Shown here: positions 1-8,680 of the stretch, one piece after another
Numbering within the stretch: the stretch's first letter is position 1
How the letters are laid out: every line of letters begins with the position of its first letter
Assembly (NCBI RefSeq): GCF_006546825.1
Contig: NZ_VICC01000006.1
Coordinates: forward strand, 186,001-250,000
DNA from: Actinomyces oris
GTDB lineage: Bacteria > Actinomycetota > Actinomycetes > Actinomycetales > Actinomycetaceae
DNA length: 64,000 bases
Direction: 5' to 3'
Made by a program: the position numbers and the translations under genes
Notes under the pieces: model-generated
Databases searched by the model: none
What the model was told of the DNA's origin: nothing
Seen by the model: only the letters and a program-made list of their open reading frames with translations

Positions 1-2
1 CC

Positions 3-80
3 ACCGCTCACACCCGGGTCGAGCCCGCCCCCGGTTCGCGCACCATGCTGGGCCGGTTGCGCGATGCCCTGGACGACTAG
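3..80 (+). CDS. C-terminal end of an upstream gene (partial, unidentified)
   Basis: The window opens inside a reading frame that ends with TAG at 78-80. Only about 25 residues are visible, ending RDALDD. This tail has no recognisable domain. In many actinobacteria the gene upstream of the pdxS region is a phosphatidylinositol mannoside pathway glycosyltransferase, but that is inferred from synteny only and nothing in these residues tests it. The next gene follows 32 bases later. Confidence 0.5.
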   Translation, partial: TAHTRVEPAPGSRTMLGRLRDALDD

Positions 81-112
81 CAGCTGATCTCAGGAGTGAT
101 GAGGAACCGACC

Positions 113-880
113 ATGGCAGCAAGCATGACGACGGCCATGACGCAGGCCGTCGATACCCCGGCCAGTGCGACCACGGCCCTACCGGCACTGTCCTCCACAG
201 AGTCCGGCGCGATGACGGCGCCGCTGTGGAGCGTCGTCGTGCTGCTGGTCGGGTTGGCCGTGACCGTCGGGTGGGCCCTCTACGCCAGGGCGGTGCGGGT
301 GGACCGGCTGCACCGGCAGGTGCTGGGAGCTCGGGCCACGCTTGAGGCCCAGCTCGTTCACCGGGCCGAGGCGGCAGCGGAGCTGGCCACCGTTCCCGCC
401 CTGGATCCGGCCTCCGGCCTGCTGCTCAGCCGGGCCGCTCGCGAGGCGCTGGACGCCGAGGGGCCGCTCGTCGATGACGGTCTGGACACCTCCACGCCTC
501 TTGAGGGCATCCCCTCCTCCCATCCTGCTTCCAGCGGCGCGGCGCTCCCGGCGCCGACCGCCCGCAGTCGGGCCCTCATCGAGTCCGACCTCAGTCGGGT
601 CCTGCGAACGGTGGTCAGCGAGCCCGCACGCCGCGAGCTGTCCGCCGACCCGCTGAGCCTGCCCGCGCTCAACCGCCTGGACCGGGCCTGCTCCCGCCTG
701 GTCCTGGCCCGCAGGTTCCACAACACCCACGTCAGCGAGGCCCAGGCCCTCAGGGCACGGCTGCTCGTCCGGATGTGTCACCTGGCTGGGCACGCGCCCA
801 TGCCCCAGACCTTCGATGCCGACGACGACACCACCCCTGAGACGCCGCCCGAGCGCGACGACGAGGTGCAACCGAGGTGA
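113..880 (+). CDS. LemA-like membrane-anchored protein
   Basis: A 255-residue protein of unknown function. Residues 1-35 are Ala/Thr-rich and are followed by one membrane segment (about 38-60, PLWSVVVLLVGLAVTVGWAL). The next segment, RLHRQVLGARATLEAQL, has the spacing of the LemA first helix, and HNTHVSEAQALRARL near 200 resembles the second LemA helix. The match is by pattern only and is weak. The rest is Ala/Pro-rich and helical, with a long cytoplasmic or extracytoplasmic tail. The ATG at 113 is preceded by GAGGA at 101-105, a good ribosome binding site. The PrsW-type protease gene starts 4 bases after the stop, so the two are probably co-transcribed and may act together at the membrane. 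Confidence 0.65.
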   Translation: MAASMTTAMTQAVDTPASATTALPALSSTESGAMTAPLWSVVVLLVGLAVTVGWALYARAVRVDRLHRQVLGARATLEAQLVHRAEAAAELATVPALDPASGLLLSRAAREALDAEGPLVDDGLDTSTPLEGIPSSHPASSGAALPAPTARSRALIESDLSRVLRTVVSEPARRELSADPLSLPALNRLDRACSRLVLARRFHNTHVSEAQALRARLLVRMCHLAGHAPMPQTFDADDDTTPETPPERDDEVQPR

Positions 881-884
881 TTCC

Positions 885-2186
885 ATGAGCATGCCCCCCA
901 GTCCCTGGGCTCCCCGTCCCGGATACCGGCGCTCCAGTGCCCTGCCGCGGACCCCAGCCGACTCCGGCCCCCTTCCCGGAGTCGGGCAGCGGTATCAGGT
1001 TCATCGTGACACTCAGGGCACGCCTCCTTCGCGGGCCACGGATCCTGAGGATGGCCGGCAGCAGCACGAGCAGGTGGCCTCCCTCATCCCACCTGGTATT
1101 CCGGCGAGGGTCGGGGCGATTGTCATGCTGACCGCGATCGTTCTGTTCTCGCTGCTCACCGTGTACTTCTTCTCAGGGCTTCGAGACGATTTCGGTCCGG
1201 TCGTGCTTCCATCGTTTCTGCTGGCGCTCATCCCCTTGGGCGGGGTGCTGGTGGTCACGATGCTGCTCGCGGGAGTGTTCTGGTACGTCCGCTGGGAGCC
1301 CAGGCCTCCCGGTGTGTTCACGGTGGTCACGCTCCTGGTGGCGTTCCTGTGGGGGACGAGCGTGTCCACCCTGTGCTCGTTGGTGGTCAACGGCTGGGTG
1401 GCTCGGGTCATCGCCGAGGCCATGGGGGACCCGAACGCGGCCGGTGTCATTTCAGCGCCTCTGGTGGAGGAGCTGACCAAGGGACTGGGCGTCCTGTTCG
1501 TCTTCCTCATCTGGCGCCGCACGATCAATGGGACGATCGATGGGGTCGTGTATGCGGCGTTCACCGCCGCAGGCTTCGCCTTCGTGGAGAATATTCTCTA
1601 CTTCGTTCAGGGCTGGGAGTACGTGGGGACGATCTTCGTCATGCGAGGGGTCCTGTCCCCGTTTGCCCACCTGACCTTCACCGCCTGCACCGGAGTGGCC
1701 ATCGGTGTCTCCTCCCGCCGGCGCTCTCAGTACGCCTGGGCGTGGATGGCTCCTGTTGGTCTGGTCGGTGCGATTTTGCTTCATGCGACCTGGAACGGCT
1801 TTGTTGCAGCAAACTTCGGGGTGTATCTGCTGCTTCAGTTCCCCTTCTACGCTCTGTGCGCCGGACTGGTCTCGTGGCTGCGTTGGAGTGAGCGCCGGTC
1901 GATGCGTCGCGGGCTGGAGGACTACGCCCGCGCCGGCTGGTTCTCCCCGGCCGAAATCCAGATGCTCACCACCGGTGCGGGGCGCCGGTCGGGCAAGCGG
2001 TGGGCCGCCACCAGGGGACTGCATGCCTCAGCGGCCATGAACACCTTCCAGAAAGGTGCTGCGGAACTGGCCCAGCTACGCCAGCAGGCGGTGGACAGCC
2101 ACGATCTGGGCGAACTGTCCGTCAAGGAGACCGAGCTGCTCGACCGGATCAGCCAGGCGCGCCGGTCCTTCCTCGGGGCCGGCTAG
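885..2186 (+). CDS. PrsW-family intramembrane metalloprotease
   Basis: Polytopic membrane protein of 433 residues from the ATG at 885 (in-frame codons reach back to 816, but GAGG at 874-877 favours 885). After a polar N-terminal region of about 85 residues there are about eight hydrophobic segments. The PrsW family motifs are present in order: APLVEELTKGL (two Glu), FAFVENILYF, a HLTFTACTGVAIG segment and HATWNGF. These Glu and His residues are the presumed metal and catalytic residues. PrsW of Bacillus subtilis cleaves the anti-sigma factor RsiW. Here the substrate is unknown and no sigma/anti-sigma pair is adjacent. The C-terminal 90 residues are cytoplasmic and charged. It sits directly after the LemA-like gene. 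Confidence 0.85.
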   Translation: MSMPPSPWAPRPGYRRSSALPRTPADSGPLPGVGQRYQVHRDTQGTPPSRATDPEDGRQQHEQVASLIPPGIPARVGAIVMLTAIVLFSLLTVYFFSGLRDDFGPVVLPSFLLALIPLGGVLVVTMLLAGVFWYVRWEPRPPGVFTVVTLLVAFLWGTSVSTLCSLVVNGWVARVIAEAMGDPNAAGVISAPLVEELTKGLGVLFVFLIWRRTINGTIDGVVYAAFTAAGFAFVENILYFVQGWEYVGTIFVMRGVLSPFAHLTFTACTGVAIGVSSRRRSQYAWAWMAPVGLVGAILLHATWNGFVAANFGVYLLLQFPFYALCAGLVSWLRWSERRSMRRGLEDYARAGWFSPAEIQMLTTGAGRRSGKRWAATRGLHASAAMNTFQKGAAELAQLRQQAVDSHDLGELSVKETELLDRISQARRSFLGAG

Positions 2187-2265
2187 AAGACGGCAGTAGC
2201 CGGATATCCTGCGACGGTTCAGGTCTCGCTGCGTGAGTATCGGGGACTGTTACGGAGGCGCGGGG

Positions 2266-2271
2266 TAGCAT
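2266..2271 (+). promoter_or_regulatory. Predicted -10 element (TAGCAT) for pdxS
   Basis: TAGCAT lies 78 bases before the chosen pdxS start in the gap after the PrsW gene. It matches the TANNNT -10 pattern seen at many other genes in this window. No clear -35 hexamer is visible. The predicted leader is about 70 bases and ends in a strong GGAGGA ribosome binding site at 2338-2343. Confidence 0.4.
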
Positions 2272-2349
2272 GCGTGGCGTCAGCATTTTCTCGGAGACGT
2301 TGCTGCCGCCCCCGTGCGGCGGCCGCGGCTCACGGCCGGAGGACCACGA

Positions 2350-3252
2350 TTGAGTACAGAACAGACCACTCCCAGCACCGGCACCCTCACCGTCAAACGC
2401 GGCATGGCGGACATGCTCAAGGGAGGCGTCATCATGGACGTCGTCACGCCCGAGCAGGCCCGTATCGCCCAGGACGCGGGAGCCGTCGCCGTCATGGCGC
2501 TCGAGCGCGTCCCCGCCGACATCCGAGCCCAGGGCGGCGTCGCCCGCATGAGCGACCCCGACCTCATCACCGGCATCATCGAGGCGGTCTCCATCCCGGT
2601 CATGGCCAAGGCCCGTATCGGTCACTTCGTGGAGGCCCAGGTCCTCCAGAGCCTCGGCGTGGACTACATCGACGAGTCCGAGGTCCTTACCCCGGCCGAC
2701 TACGCCCACCACATTGACAAGCAGTCCTTCACCGTTCCTTTCGTGTGCGGAGCCACCAACCTCGGTGAGGCGCTGCGCCGCATCACCGAGGGCGCGGCCA
2801 TGATCCGCTCCAAGGGGGAGGCCGGAACCGGGGACGTCTCCAACGCGGTGACCCACATGCGCACGATCCGCGATGAGATCCGTCGCCTGACCTCGCTGCC
2901 CGAGGACGAGCTCTACGTGGCCGCCAAGGAGCTCGCCGCCCCCTACGAGCTCGTCGCCGAGGTCGCTCGCACCGGGCACCTGCCGGTCGTGCTGTTCACC
3001 GCCGGTGGCATCGCCACCCCGGCCGATGCCGCCATGATGATGCAGATGGGGGCCGAGGGCGTCTTCGTGGGCTCGGGCATCTTCAAGTCCGGCGACCCCG
3101 CCAAGCGGGCAGCCGCCATCGTGCGCGCCACCGCGCAGTTCGACGACCCCGACGTCATCGCCGAGGTCTCGCGCGGACTGGGCGAGGCGATGGTGGGGAT
3201 CAACGTCGACGAGATTCCCGAGCCCCACCGCCTGGCGGAACGCGGTTGGTGA
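2350..3252 (+). CDS. pdxS: Pyridoxal 5'-phosphate synthase, PdxS subunit
   Basis: PdxS is the synthase subunit of the DXP-independent vitamin B6 pathway. It condenses ribose 5-phosphate, glyceraldehyde 3-phosphate and ammonia (from PdxT) to PLP. It is a (beta/alpha)8 barrel that assembles as a dodecamer. The 300-residue product contains [14 protein letters not shown] (with the Schiff-base lysine), the phosphate loop [12 protein letters not shown] and [13 protein letters not shown] with [11 protein letters not shown]. The start is the TTG at 2350, six bases after GGAGGA (2338-2343). An upstream in-frame ATG at 2314 would add 12 residues with no homology and no ribosome binding site. The Nudix gene overlaps the end by 4 bases and pdxT follows it. 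Confidence 0.95.
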   Translation: MSTEQTTPSTGTLTVKRGMADMLKGGVIMDVVTPEQARIAQDAGAVAVMALERVPADIRAQGGVARMSDPDLITGIIEAVSIPVMAKARIGHFVEAQVLQSLGVDYIDESEVLTPADYAHHIDKQSFTVPFVCGATNLGEALRRITEGAAMIRSKGEAGTGDVSNAVTHMRTIRDEIRRLTSLPEDELYVAAKELAAPYELVAEVARTGHLPVVLFTAGGIATPADAAMMMQMGAEGVFVGSGIFKSGDPAKRAAAIVRATAQFDDPDVIAEVSRGLGEAMVGINVDEIPEPHRLAERGW

Positions 3253-3902
3253 CCGGCCGCCTGGTCGATGGGCGTCACCCGGTGCTGGTCCCGGAGGACT
3301 GGGACCAGCACCTCGACGCCGCCGAGTGGAGCCTGGGGGAGGATGGTCTGCCCTTCAGGACGGCCGCCCGGGTCCTGGCCGTGACCCAGGACGGCGAGGT
3401 ACTGCTGTTGGTGGGGCACGACGCCGCGGACCCGGATCACAGCTGGGTCTTCACCCCGGGAGGAGGACTTCACAGCGGTGAGGACCCCCGTGCCGGGGCC
3501 GTGCGTGAGCTGGTCGAGGAGTCCGGGATCGAGGTGTCCCCGGAGGACCTGGAGGGGCCCATCGCCCACCGGGAGGCGATCTTCCGCTTCGCCTCAGTCA
3601 CGTGCCGCCAGGACGAGATCTTCTTCCTCCTGCACCTGCCGACCCGGCACCCGATCAGGAAGGACGGCTGGACGTGCCTGGAGCGCGACGTCGTCGACTC
3701 CATCTCGTGGTGGAGTGCCGAGCAGCTGCAGGCCGCCCAGCAGCGGGGGCAGGAGATCTACCCGGTGCGCCTGCCCGAGATCGTGGAGGAGCTCGCCTCG
3801 GGCTGGAACGGCCGGTGCCTCGACCTGACCGATCCGGTGGACCACGAGGTCCTGGCCGAGCTCGCGAGCAAACCTCCCCGTTACTGCGACCCCAGCGCCT
3901 GA
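3249..3902 (+). CDS. Nudix hydrolase
   Basis: A 217-residue protein with a complete Nudix box at about 75-97: GGLHSGE, then seven residues, then RELVEESGI. This gives the G-x5-E-x7-REU-x-EE-x-GU pattern that binds Mg2+ and hydrolyses nucleoside diphosphate-linked substrates. The substrate cannot be told from the sequence. The start is GTG at 3249, which overlaps the pdxS stop as GTGA; a TTG at 3246 is an alternative. The gene lies between the two PLP synthase subunits in one operon. Its insertion between pdxS and pdxT may mean a role in B6 or sugar-phosphate metabolism, but that is inference. Confidence 0.9.
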   Translation: MTGRLVDGRHPVLVPEDWDQHLDAAEWSLGEDGLPFRTAARVLAVTQDGEVLLLVGHDAADPDHSWVFTPGGGLHSGEDPRAGAVRELVEESGIEVSPEDLEGPIAHREAIFRFASVTCRQDEIFFLLHLPTRHPIRKDGWTCLERDVVDSISWWSAEQLQAAQQRGQEIYPVRLPEIVEELASGWNGRCLDLTDPVDHEVLAELASKPPRYCDPSA

Positions 3903-3911
3903 AGGAGCCCG

Positions 3912-4649
3912 ATGACTGACCCGAGCCACGCCCACCGCCCGGCCCACACGATGGACGCCCGCCACCCCCGGGCGCTCTTTCCCGCGCTCGCAGCGCCCGA
4001 CTCCCGGCCCACGGTCGGGATCCTGGCCCTTCAGGGCGACGTGCGCGAGCACTCCTTGGCCCTCGAGGCGGCCGGAGCGCGACCCGTCGTGGTGCGCCGC
4101 GCCGCCGATCTGGGTGAGGCCCCCGGCCACCGGCTTGACGGCCTGGTGATCCCCGGAGGGGAGTCGACCACCATGAGTACGCTGCTGGTCGCCTTCGAGA
4201 TGCTTGCGCCCCTGCGCGAGCTCATCGGCGCGGGCCTGCCCGCCTACGGGTCCTGCGCCGGGATGATTATGCTGGCCGACCGCGTCGAGGGGGCTCAGGA
4301 GGGTCAGGCCTTCCTGGGTGGCATCGACATGACCGTGCGCCGCAACGCCTTCGGCCGACAGGTGGACTCCTACGAGGAGGACCTCATCGCCCCGGAGCTC
4401 GGCGCGGGGCCGGACCGACCGCTGCGCGCCGTCTTCATCCGGGCCCCCTGGGTGGAGGAGGTGGGCCCGGGCGTCGAGATCCTCGCCACGACCCGCGCCG
4501 GACGTGCGGCTGGGGTCGGTGGGGCCGACGGCGGTAGGATCGTCGCGGTTCGTCAAGGATCCCTGCTCGCCACGTCCTTCCACCCGGAGGTCGGAGGCGA
4601 CCACCGGGTCCACGACGTCTTCGTCTCCATGGTGACGCGCCGGGCCTGA
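3912..4649 (+). CDS. pdxT: Pyridoxal 5'-phosphate synthase, glutaminase subunit PdxT
   Basis: PdxT hydrolyses glutamine and channels ammonia to PdxS. The 245-residue product is a class I glutamine amidotransferase. [13 protein letters not shown] starts the fold, GGEST binds substrate, [10 protein letters not shown] carries the nucleophile Cys, and SFHPEV supplies the His and Glu of the triad. It is about 45 residues longer than typical PdxT because of a polar N-terminal extension (residues 1-36). An internal ATG at 3951 would shorten this, but neither start has a clear ribosome binding site apart from AAGGAG at 3902-3907, which fits 3912. It is part of the pdxS-nudix-pdxT operon. Confidence 0.93.
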   Translation: MTDPSHAHRPAHTMDARHPRALFPALAAPDSRPTVGILALQGDVREHSLALEAAGARPVVVRRAADLGEAPGHRLDGLVIPGGESTTMSTLLVAFEMLAPLRELIGAGLPAYGSCAGMIMLADRVEGAQEGQAFLGGIDMTVRRNAFGRQVDSYEEDLIAPELGAGPDRPLRAVFIRAPWVEEVGPGVEILATTRAGRAAGVGGADGGRIVAVRQGSLLATSFHPEVGGDHRVHDVFVSMVTRRA

Positions 4650-4693
4650 GCAGGTCCGGCAGCGCCCTCAGTATCGACTCCCAAGGAGCACTT

Positions 4694-5458
4694 ATGTCGG
4701 GTCACTCCAAGTGGGCCACCACCAAGCACAAGAAGGCCGCCATCGACGCCAAGCGCGGCAAGCTCTTCGCACGTCTCATTAAGAACATCGAGGTTGCTGC
4801 CCGCACCGGCGGTGGTGACCCCACCGGTAACCCCACTTTGTTCGACGCCATCCAGAAGGCCAAGAAGAACTCGGTGCCGGCGGACAACATCACCCGCGCC
4901 GTCAAGCGCGGCAGCGGCGAGGAGGCCGGTGGCGCCGACTGGCAGACCATCATGTACGAGGGCTACGGCCCCGGCGGGGTCGCCTTCCTCGTCGAGTGCC
5001 TCACCGACAACCGCAACCGGGCCGCCTCCGACGTGCGCGTGGCCTTCTCCCGCAACGGCGGAAACCTGGCCGACCCCGGTTCGGTGGCCTACAACTTCAC
5101 CCGCAAGGGCGTCGTCGAGGTCGCCAAGGCCGACGGCGTGGACGAGGACTCCATCCTCATGGCCGTCCTGGAGGCCGGCGCCGAGGAGGTCGAGGACATG
5201 GGCGAGTCCTTCGAGATCTACTCCGAGCCCGGTGACATCGTCGCCGTGCGTACCGCCCTGACGGAGGCGGGGATGGACTACGACTCCGCCGAGGTCCAGT
5301 TCGTCGCCGGCACGAAGGTGGAGGTCGACGTCGAAGGAGCCCGCAAGGTCTTCCGCCTCATCGACGCCCTGGAGGACTCCGACGACGTCCAGAACGTCTA
5401 CACCTCGGTGGACCTCAGCCCGGAGGTGGCCGCCGAGTTCGCCGGCGACGAGGACTGA
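4694..5458 (+). CDS. yebC: YebC/PmpR family protein
   Basis: A 254-residue protein of the TACO1/YebC family. It opens with [21 protein letters not shown], which is diagnostic, and continues with [15 protein letters not shown] and a [14 protein letters not shown] segment. Family members were long annotated as transcriptional regulators. More recent work on YebC and mitochondrial TACO1 supports a role in translating proline-rich stretches on the ribosome. Several very Pro-rich proteins, and efp, occur in this window. The ATG at 4694 follows AAGGAG by 6 bases. yebC-ruvC-ruvA-ruvB is a widespread arrangement. Confidence 0.95.
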   Translation: MSGHSKWATTKHKKAAIDAKRGKLFARLIKNIEVAARTGGGDPTGNPTLFDAIQKAKKNSVPADNITRAVKRGSGEEAGGADWQTIMYEGYGPGGVAFLVECLTDNRNRAASDVRVAFSRNGGNLADPGSVAYNFTRKGVVEVAKADGVDEDSILMAVLEAGAEEVEDMGESFEIYSEPGDIVAVRTALTEAGMDYDSAEVQFVAGTKVEVDVEGARKVFRLIDALEDSDDVQNVYTSVDLSPEVAAEFAGDED

Positions 5459-5462
5459 GCCC

Positions 5463-6134
5463 CTGGACCTCGCCGGCCTCCGGCCGCGCTCGGCTCGCGC
5501 CGTCGTCGCCCAGCAGCGGGTCCTGGGTATCGATCCCGGACTGACCCGCTGCGGTCTGGGATGCGTCGATGTCGACCCTCGCCGTCAGGTGCGCCTCGTG
5601 GAGGTCGGCGTGGTTCGCACGCCGCCTTCCCAGAGCCCCGAGCTGAGGCTGCTGACCATCACGGAGGCCATTGAGGACTGGATCGCCCGCCTGGGCCCGT
5701 CGGTGGTCTCCATCGAGCGGGTCTTCGCGCAGGACAACCTGCGTTCGGTCATCGGGGTCGCCCAGGTCATGGGGACCGCGATGGCCACGGCGGCGCGCGC
5801 GGGCCTGGAGGTCGCTCAGCACACGCCCAGTGAGGCCAAGGCCGCCGTCACGGGCTCGGGCACGGCTGACAAGGCTCAGGTCCAGGCCATGGTCACCCGC
5901 ATCCTCGGCCTCGACGCCCCACCCCGGCCGGCCGACGCCGCCGACGCCCTGGCGCAGGCGATCTGCCACGGCTGGCGAGGGGGCGGAACGGGCACGGACG
6001 ACGCCACCGAGATGGTCTCCGCAGGGGGAGCGGTGCGTGTCTCCGCCCGCACGCCGGCACAGCGCCAGTGGGCCGCCGCCCAGGCCGCGGCCCGGCGCAC
6101 CGGCGCCGTCGACCCGCGACGAGTGCGGCGCTGA
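5463..6134 (+). CDS. ruvC: Holliday junction resolvase RuvC (non-ATG start)
   Basis: RuvC cuts Holliday junctions in the RuvABC complex. The conserved N-terminus [13 protein letters not shown] (with the first catalytic Asp) is encoded at about 5517-5555, the second acid is in [12 protein letters not shown] and the last pair is in [11 protein letters not shown]. The first ATG/GTG-type codon in frame is only at 5589, which would delete the catalytic Asp. No ATG, GTG or TTG exists in frame between the yebC stop and the conserved motif. The only candidate I find is CTG at 5463, placed 8 bases after GAGGA (5450-5454). The product would be 223 residues, slightly longer than usual at both ends. Confidence 0.85.
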   Translation: MDLAGLRPRSARAVVAQQRVLGIDPGLTRCGLGCVDVDPRRQVRLVEVGVVRTPPSQSPELRLLTITEAIEDWIARLGPSVVSIERVFAQDNLRSVIGVAQVMGTAMATAARAGLEVAQHTPSEAKAAVTGSGTADKAQVQAMVTRILGLDAPPRPADAADALAQAICHGWRGGGTGTDDATEMVSAGGAVRVSARTPAQRQWAAAQAAARRTGAVDPRRVRR

Positions 6135-6248
6135 GGACCCCGCCGACGTCGGGCTGCTAGGATCCGAACGTCTGTTCGAGCCCCGTCGGTGTCCGTCAAG
6201 GCGGCCTGAGAGCGCTCGATCCGCTGAGAACCCCAGGAGAAGTCGCCC

Positions 6249-6902
6249 ATGATCGCCTCCCTGCGCGGCACTGTCCTCAGTGTCGGCCTGACCAACGCCG
6301 TCATTGAGACCGGCGGCGTTGGCATGAGTATCCAGGCCACGCCCACCACGCTGTCCGGCCTCAGGGTCGGCGAGGAGACCCTCGTGCACACCGAGATGGT
6401 GGTCCGTGAGGACTCGCTGACCCTGTTCGGCTTCGCCGACACCGACGAGAGGGACAGCTTTCGCACCCTGATGAGCGCCAAGGGTGTCGGAGCCAAGCTG
6501 GCGCTGGCGATGCTGGCCGTCCACACGCCCAACGCACTCAGGCGGGCCATCGCCTCCCAGGACGTCGCCGCCCTCACGCGGGTACCCGGCCTGGGACCCA
6601 AGGGCGCTCAGCGCGTCATCCTGGACGTGGCCGACAAGCTGGGCCCTGTCACCGGGGACGATCTGGGGGCCGCGCAGACTGTTGCGCAGAGCGCGCAGGG
6701 GGTGGAGGCGATGAGCGACGGCGGTCCCGAGCCCCACGCGGACGTGGTCGCCGCCCTGGTGCAGCTCGGCTGGAACGAGGCCAGCGCGCAGCAGGCGGTC
6801 TCCTCCGTGACGGCTGATGCCGCCGATGGGGGCCAGGAGCCGGACATGGCGGCGGTGCTGCGGGCCTCCTTGAGGTGGCTGGGGGGCGGGCACCGTGGCT
6901 GA
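6249..6902 (+). CDS. ruvA: Holliday junction branch migration protein RuvA
   Basis: RuvA binds four-way junctions as a tetramer and loads the RuvB motor. The 217-residue protein has the OB-fold start [11 protein letters not shown], tandem helix-hairpin-helix motifs ([11 protein letters not shown] and [14 protein letters not shown]) and a C-terminal UBA-like domain that contacts RuvB ([15 protein letters not shown]). The ATG at 6249 follows AGGAGA at 6235-6240. The 3' end overlaps ruvB by 8 bases, which suggests translational coupling. Confidence 0.95.
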   Translation: MIASLRGTVLSVGLTNAVIETGGVGMSIQATPTTLSGLRVGEETLVHTEMVVREDSLTLFGFADTDERDSFRTLMSAKGVGAKLALAMLAVHTPNALRRAIASQDVAALTRVPGLGPKGAQRVILDVADKLGPVTGDDLGAAQTVAQSAQGVEAMSDGGPEPHADVVAALVQLGWNEASAQQAVSSVTADAADGGQEPDMAAVLRASLRWLGGGHRG

Positions 6903-7935
6903 GCCCGATGAGCTCGATGGGCAGCGCCTGGTCGGTGGCGGTGCCGACGCCACCGAGCGCGCCGCCGAGGCGGCCCTGCGGCCTAAGCGCCTGGAGGACT
7001 TCACCGGGCAGGAGGTGGTGCGAGGCCAGCTCTCGGTGGTGCTGCGCTCGGCCCTGGCCCGTGGAGTGACCGCTGACCACGTTCTGCTCTCGGGGCCGCC
7101 TGGGCTGGGCAAGACCACCCTGGCCATGATTATCGCCGCCGAGGTGGACGGTTCTCTGCGCCTGACCTCGGGGCCGGCCATCCAGCACGCCGGAGACCTC
7201 GCGGCCATCCTGTCCTCCCTGGAGGAGGGGGATGTGCTGTTCATTGATGAGATCCACCGCCTGGCACGCACCGCCGAGGAGATGCTCTACCTGGCGATGG
7301 AGGACTTCCGGGTCGACATCGTCGTGGGAAAGGGACCCGGCGCCACCTCCATCCCCCTGTCCCTGCCCCCCTTCACCGTCGTTGGAGCCACCACGAGAGC
7401 GGGGCTGCTGCCCGCGCCGCTGCGGGACCGCTTCGGCTTCACCGGGCACCTCGACTACTACGGGCCGGGCGAGCTCACCCGTATCCTCACGCGCAGCGCG
7501 GGGCTGCTGGGGGTGAGCCTGGAGGCGGACGCCGCCAAGGAGCTGGCCTCACGCTCACGCGGCACGCCCCGAATCGCCAACCGGCTGCTGCGCCGGGTCC
7601 AGGACTGGGCGGAGGTGCACGGGCGTCCCGGTCGGCTGGACCTGGAGGCGGCGCGTGGCGCCCTGGATGTCTTCGAGGTCGACGCCCTGGGCCTGGATCG
7701 TCTGGACCGCCAGGTGCTTGAGGCACTGTGCACCCGGTTCGGCGGCGGCCCGGTGGGGCTGACGACGCTGGCAGTCAGCGTGGGGGAGGAGCCCGAGACG
7801 GTGGAGACCGTGGCCGAGCCCTACCTGGTGCGAGAGGGGCTCGTGGTGCGCACCCCGCGGGGGCGGGCGGCCACGCCGGCGGCCTACACCCATCTGGGAC
7901 TCGAGCCCCCTGCCGACGGATCATTGTTCTCCTGA
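6895..7935 (+). CDS. ruvB: Holliday junction branch migration ATPase RuvB
   Basis: RuvB is the AAA+ hexameric motor of branch migration. The 346-residue protein contains [12 protein letters not shown], Walker [12 protein letters not shown], Walker [10 protein letters not shown], sensor 1 VVGATTRAG and [11 protein letters not shown] with the arginine finger. The C-terminal winged helix ([14 protein letters not shown]) binds DNA. The start is GTG at 6895 inside the end of ruvA. It is the last gene of the yebC-ruvCAB group. Confidence 0.95.
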   Translation: MAEPDELDGQRLVGGGADATERAAEAALRPKRLEDFTGQEVVRGQLSVVLRSALARGVTADHVLLSGPPGLGKTTLAMIIAAEVDGSLRLTSGPAIQHAGDLAAILSSLEEGDVLFIDEIHRLARTAEEMLYLAMEDFRVDIVVGKGPGATSIPLSLPPFTVVGATTRAGLLPAPLRDRFGFTGHLDYYGPGELTRILTRSAGLLGVSLEADAAKELASRSRGTPRIANRLLRRVQDWAEVHGRPGRLDLEAARGALDVFEVDALGLDRLDRQVLEALCTRFGGGPVGLTTLAVSVGEEPETVETVAEPYLVREGLVVRTPRGRAATPAAYTHLGLEPPADGSLFS

Positions 7936-8110
7936 GCGACAACCGGGTAATGTGACCATTTTGTAACCGGTTGGTACCCAGTTGTGCCCGACCACTCGCC
8001 AACGGTCGGTAAGGCTCTGGCCCGCGTGCCATAGACTCGCCACCGCCGGCCTGTGACAGTCGTAGGTCTGCATCAGCCGGGACTGCCTAGTCGAAACGGA
8101 AGAGGCCTCC
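7936..8110 (+). promoter_or_regulatory. yajC upstream region with predicted -10 TAGACT (8032-8037)
   Basis: This 175-base gap separates ruvB from yajC. TAGACT at 8032-8037 is a reasonable -10 hexamer for the yajC-secDF operon, with a leader of about 65 bases ending in GGAAGAGG just before the yajC ATG. The first part holds GTAACCGGTTGGTACC, a short partly symmetric segment of unknown meaning. Confidence 0.4.
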
Positions 8111-8473
8111 ATGTCGTCGTATTTCATCTGGATCATGCTCATCGGGATGCTCCTGATGATGTGGTTCGTCAGCCGCCGGCAGCGCGCGATGCAGGAGGAG
8201 CAGAAGCGCCGTACCGAGAAGGGCCTGGTACCCGGCAACTGGGTTCGCACCATTGGCGGCTTCTACGGCACGGTTGTCGAGGTCGACGGCGACGTGGTCA
8301 CCCTGGCCACGCCGCTGGGCGACGAGACTCTGTGGAGCAAGCGGGCGATCGCCGCCATCGAGGAGCCGCCCTTCGGCTCCGCCTCCGCCCACGAGGAGTC
8401 CGGCTCCGACGTCGAGCAGACTGACAACGACATCCAGGACTCCGAGCAGGACGCGGCCGAGCCGCAGTCCTGA
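8111..8473 (+). CDS. yajC: Preprotein translocase accessory subunit YajC
   Basis: Small single-pass membrane protein (120 residues) of the SecDF-YajC complex. The N-terminal membrane helix IWIMLIGMLLMMWFVSRR is followed by QRAMQEEQKRR and the conserved NWVRTIGGFYGTVVEVDGDVVTLAT barrel-like segment. The C-terminal 35 residues are acidic (Glu/Asp/Ser), longer than in Escherichia coli but common in actinobacteria. The gene lies 207 bases before secD with no other gene between. A short GGCTCC/GGAGCC hairpin lies in that gap near 8514-8529. Confidence 0.93.
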   Translation: MSSYFIWIMLIGMLLMMWFVSRRQRAMQEEQKRRTEKGLVPGNWVRTIGGFYGTVVEVDGDVVTLATPLGDETLWSKRAIAAIEEPPFGSASAHEESGSDVEQTDNDIQDSEQDAAEPQS

Positions 8474-8680
8474 TGTCGCGAACCGAGCGCTCTGCCACGA
8501 TGTGAGCGCGGCGGCTCCCCGCGGAGCCCTGCACACCCCACCCGCGCCTGGCGACCAGACTCGCCGAGTCCACCGGAAACGGTGCGTCTCATGGTGGTGC
8601 CCGCCAAGCATCCCTACCCCACACTCACCTCAGCCTTCGGGCCATGTGCTCGAGCACACTCCACTCCAGGAAGGGACCAC

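Noticed and set aside
6160-6190. GTTCGAGCC near 6175 as a possible tRNA T-arm
   Set aside because: No acceptor or anticodon stems surround it and the gap before ruvA is too short and does not fold as a tRNA by eye.
5415-7271. 618-residue open frame on the minus strand across ruvC, ruvA and ruvB
   Set aside because: It overlaps three clear housekeeping genes and encodes Arg/Gly/Ser-rich sequence without homology signals.
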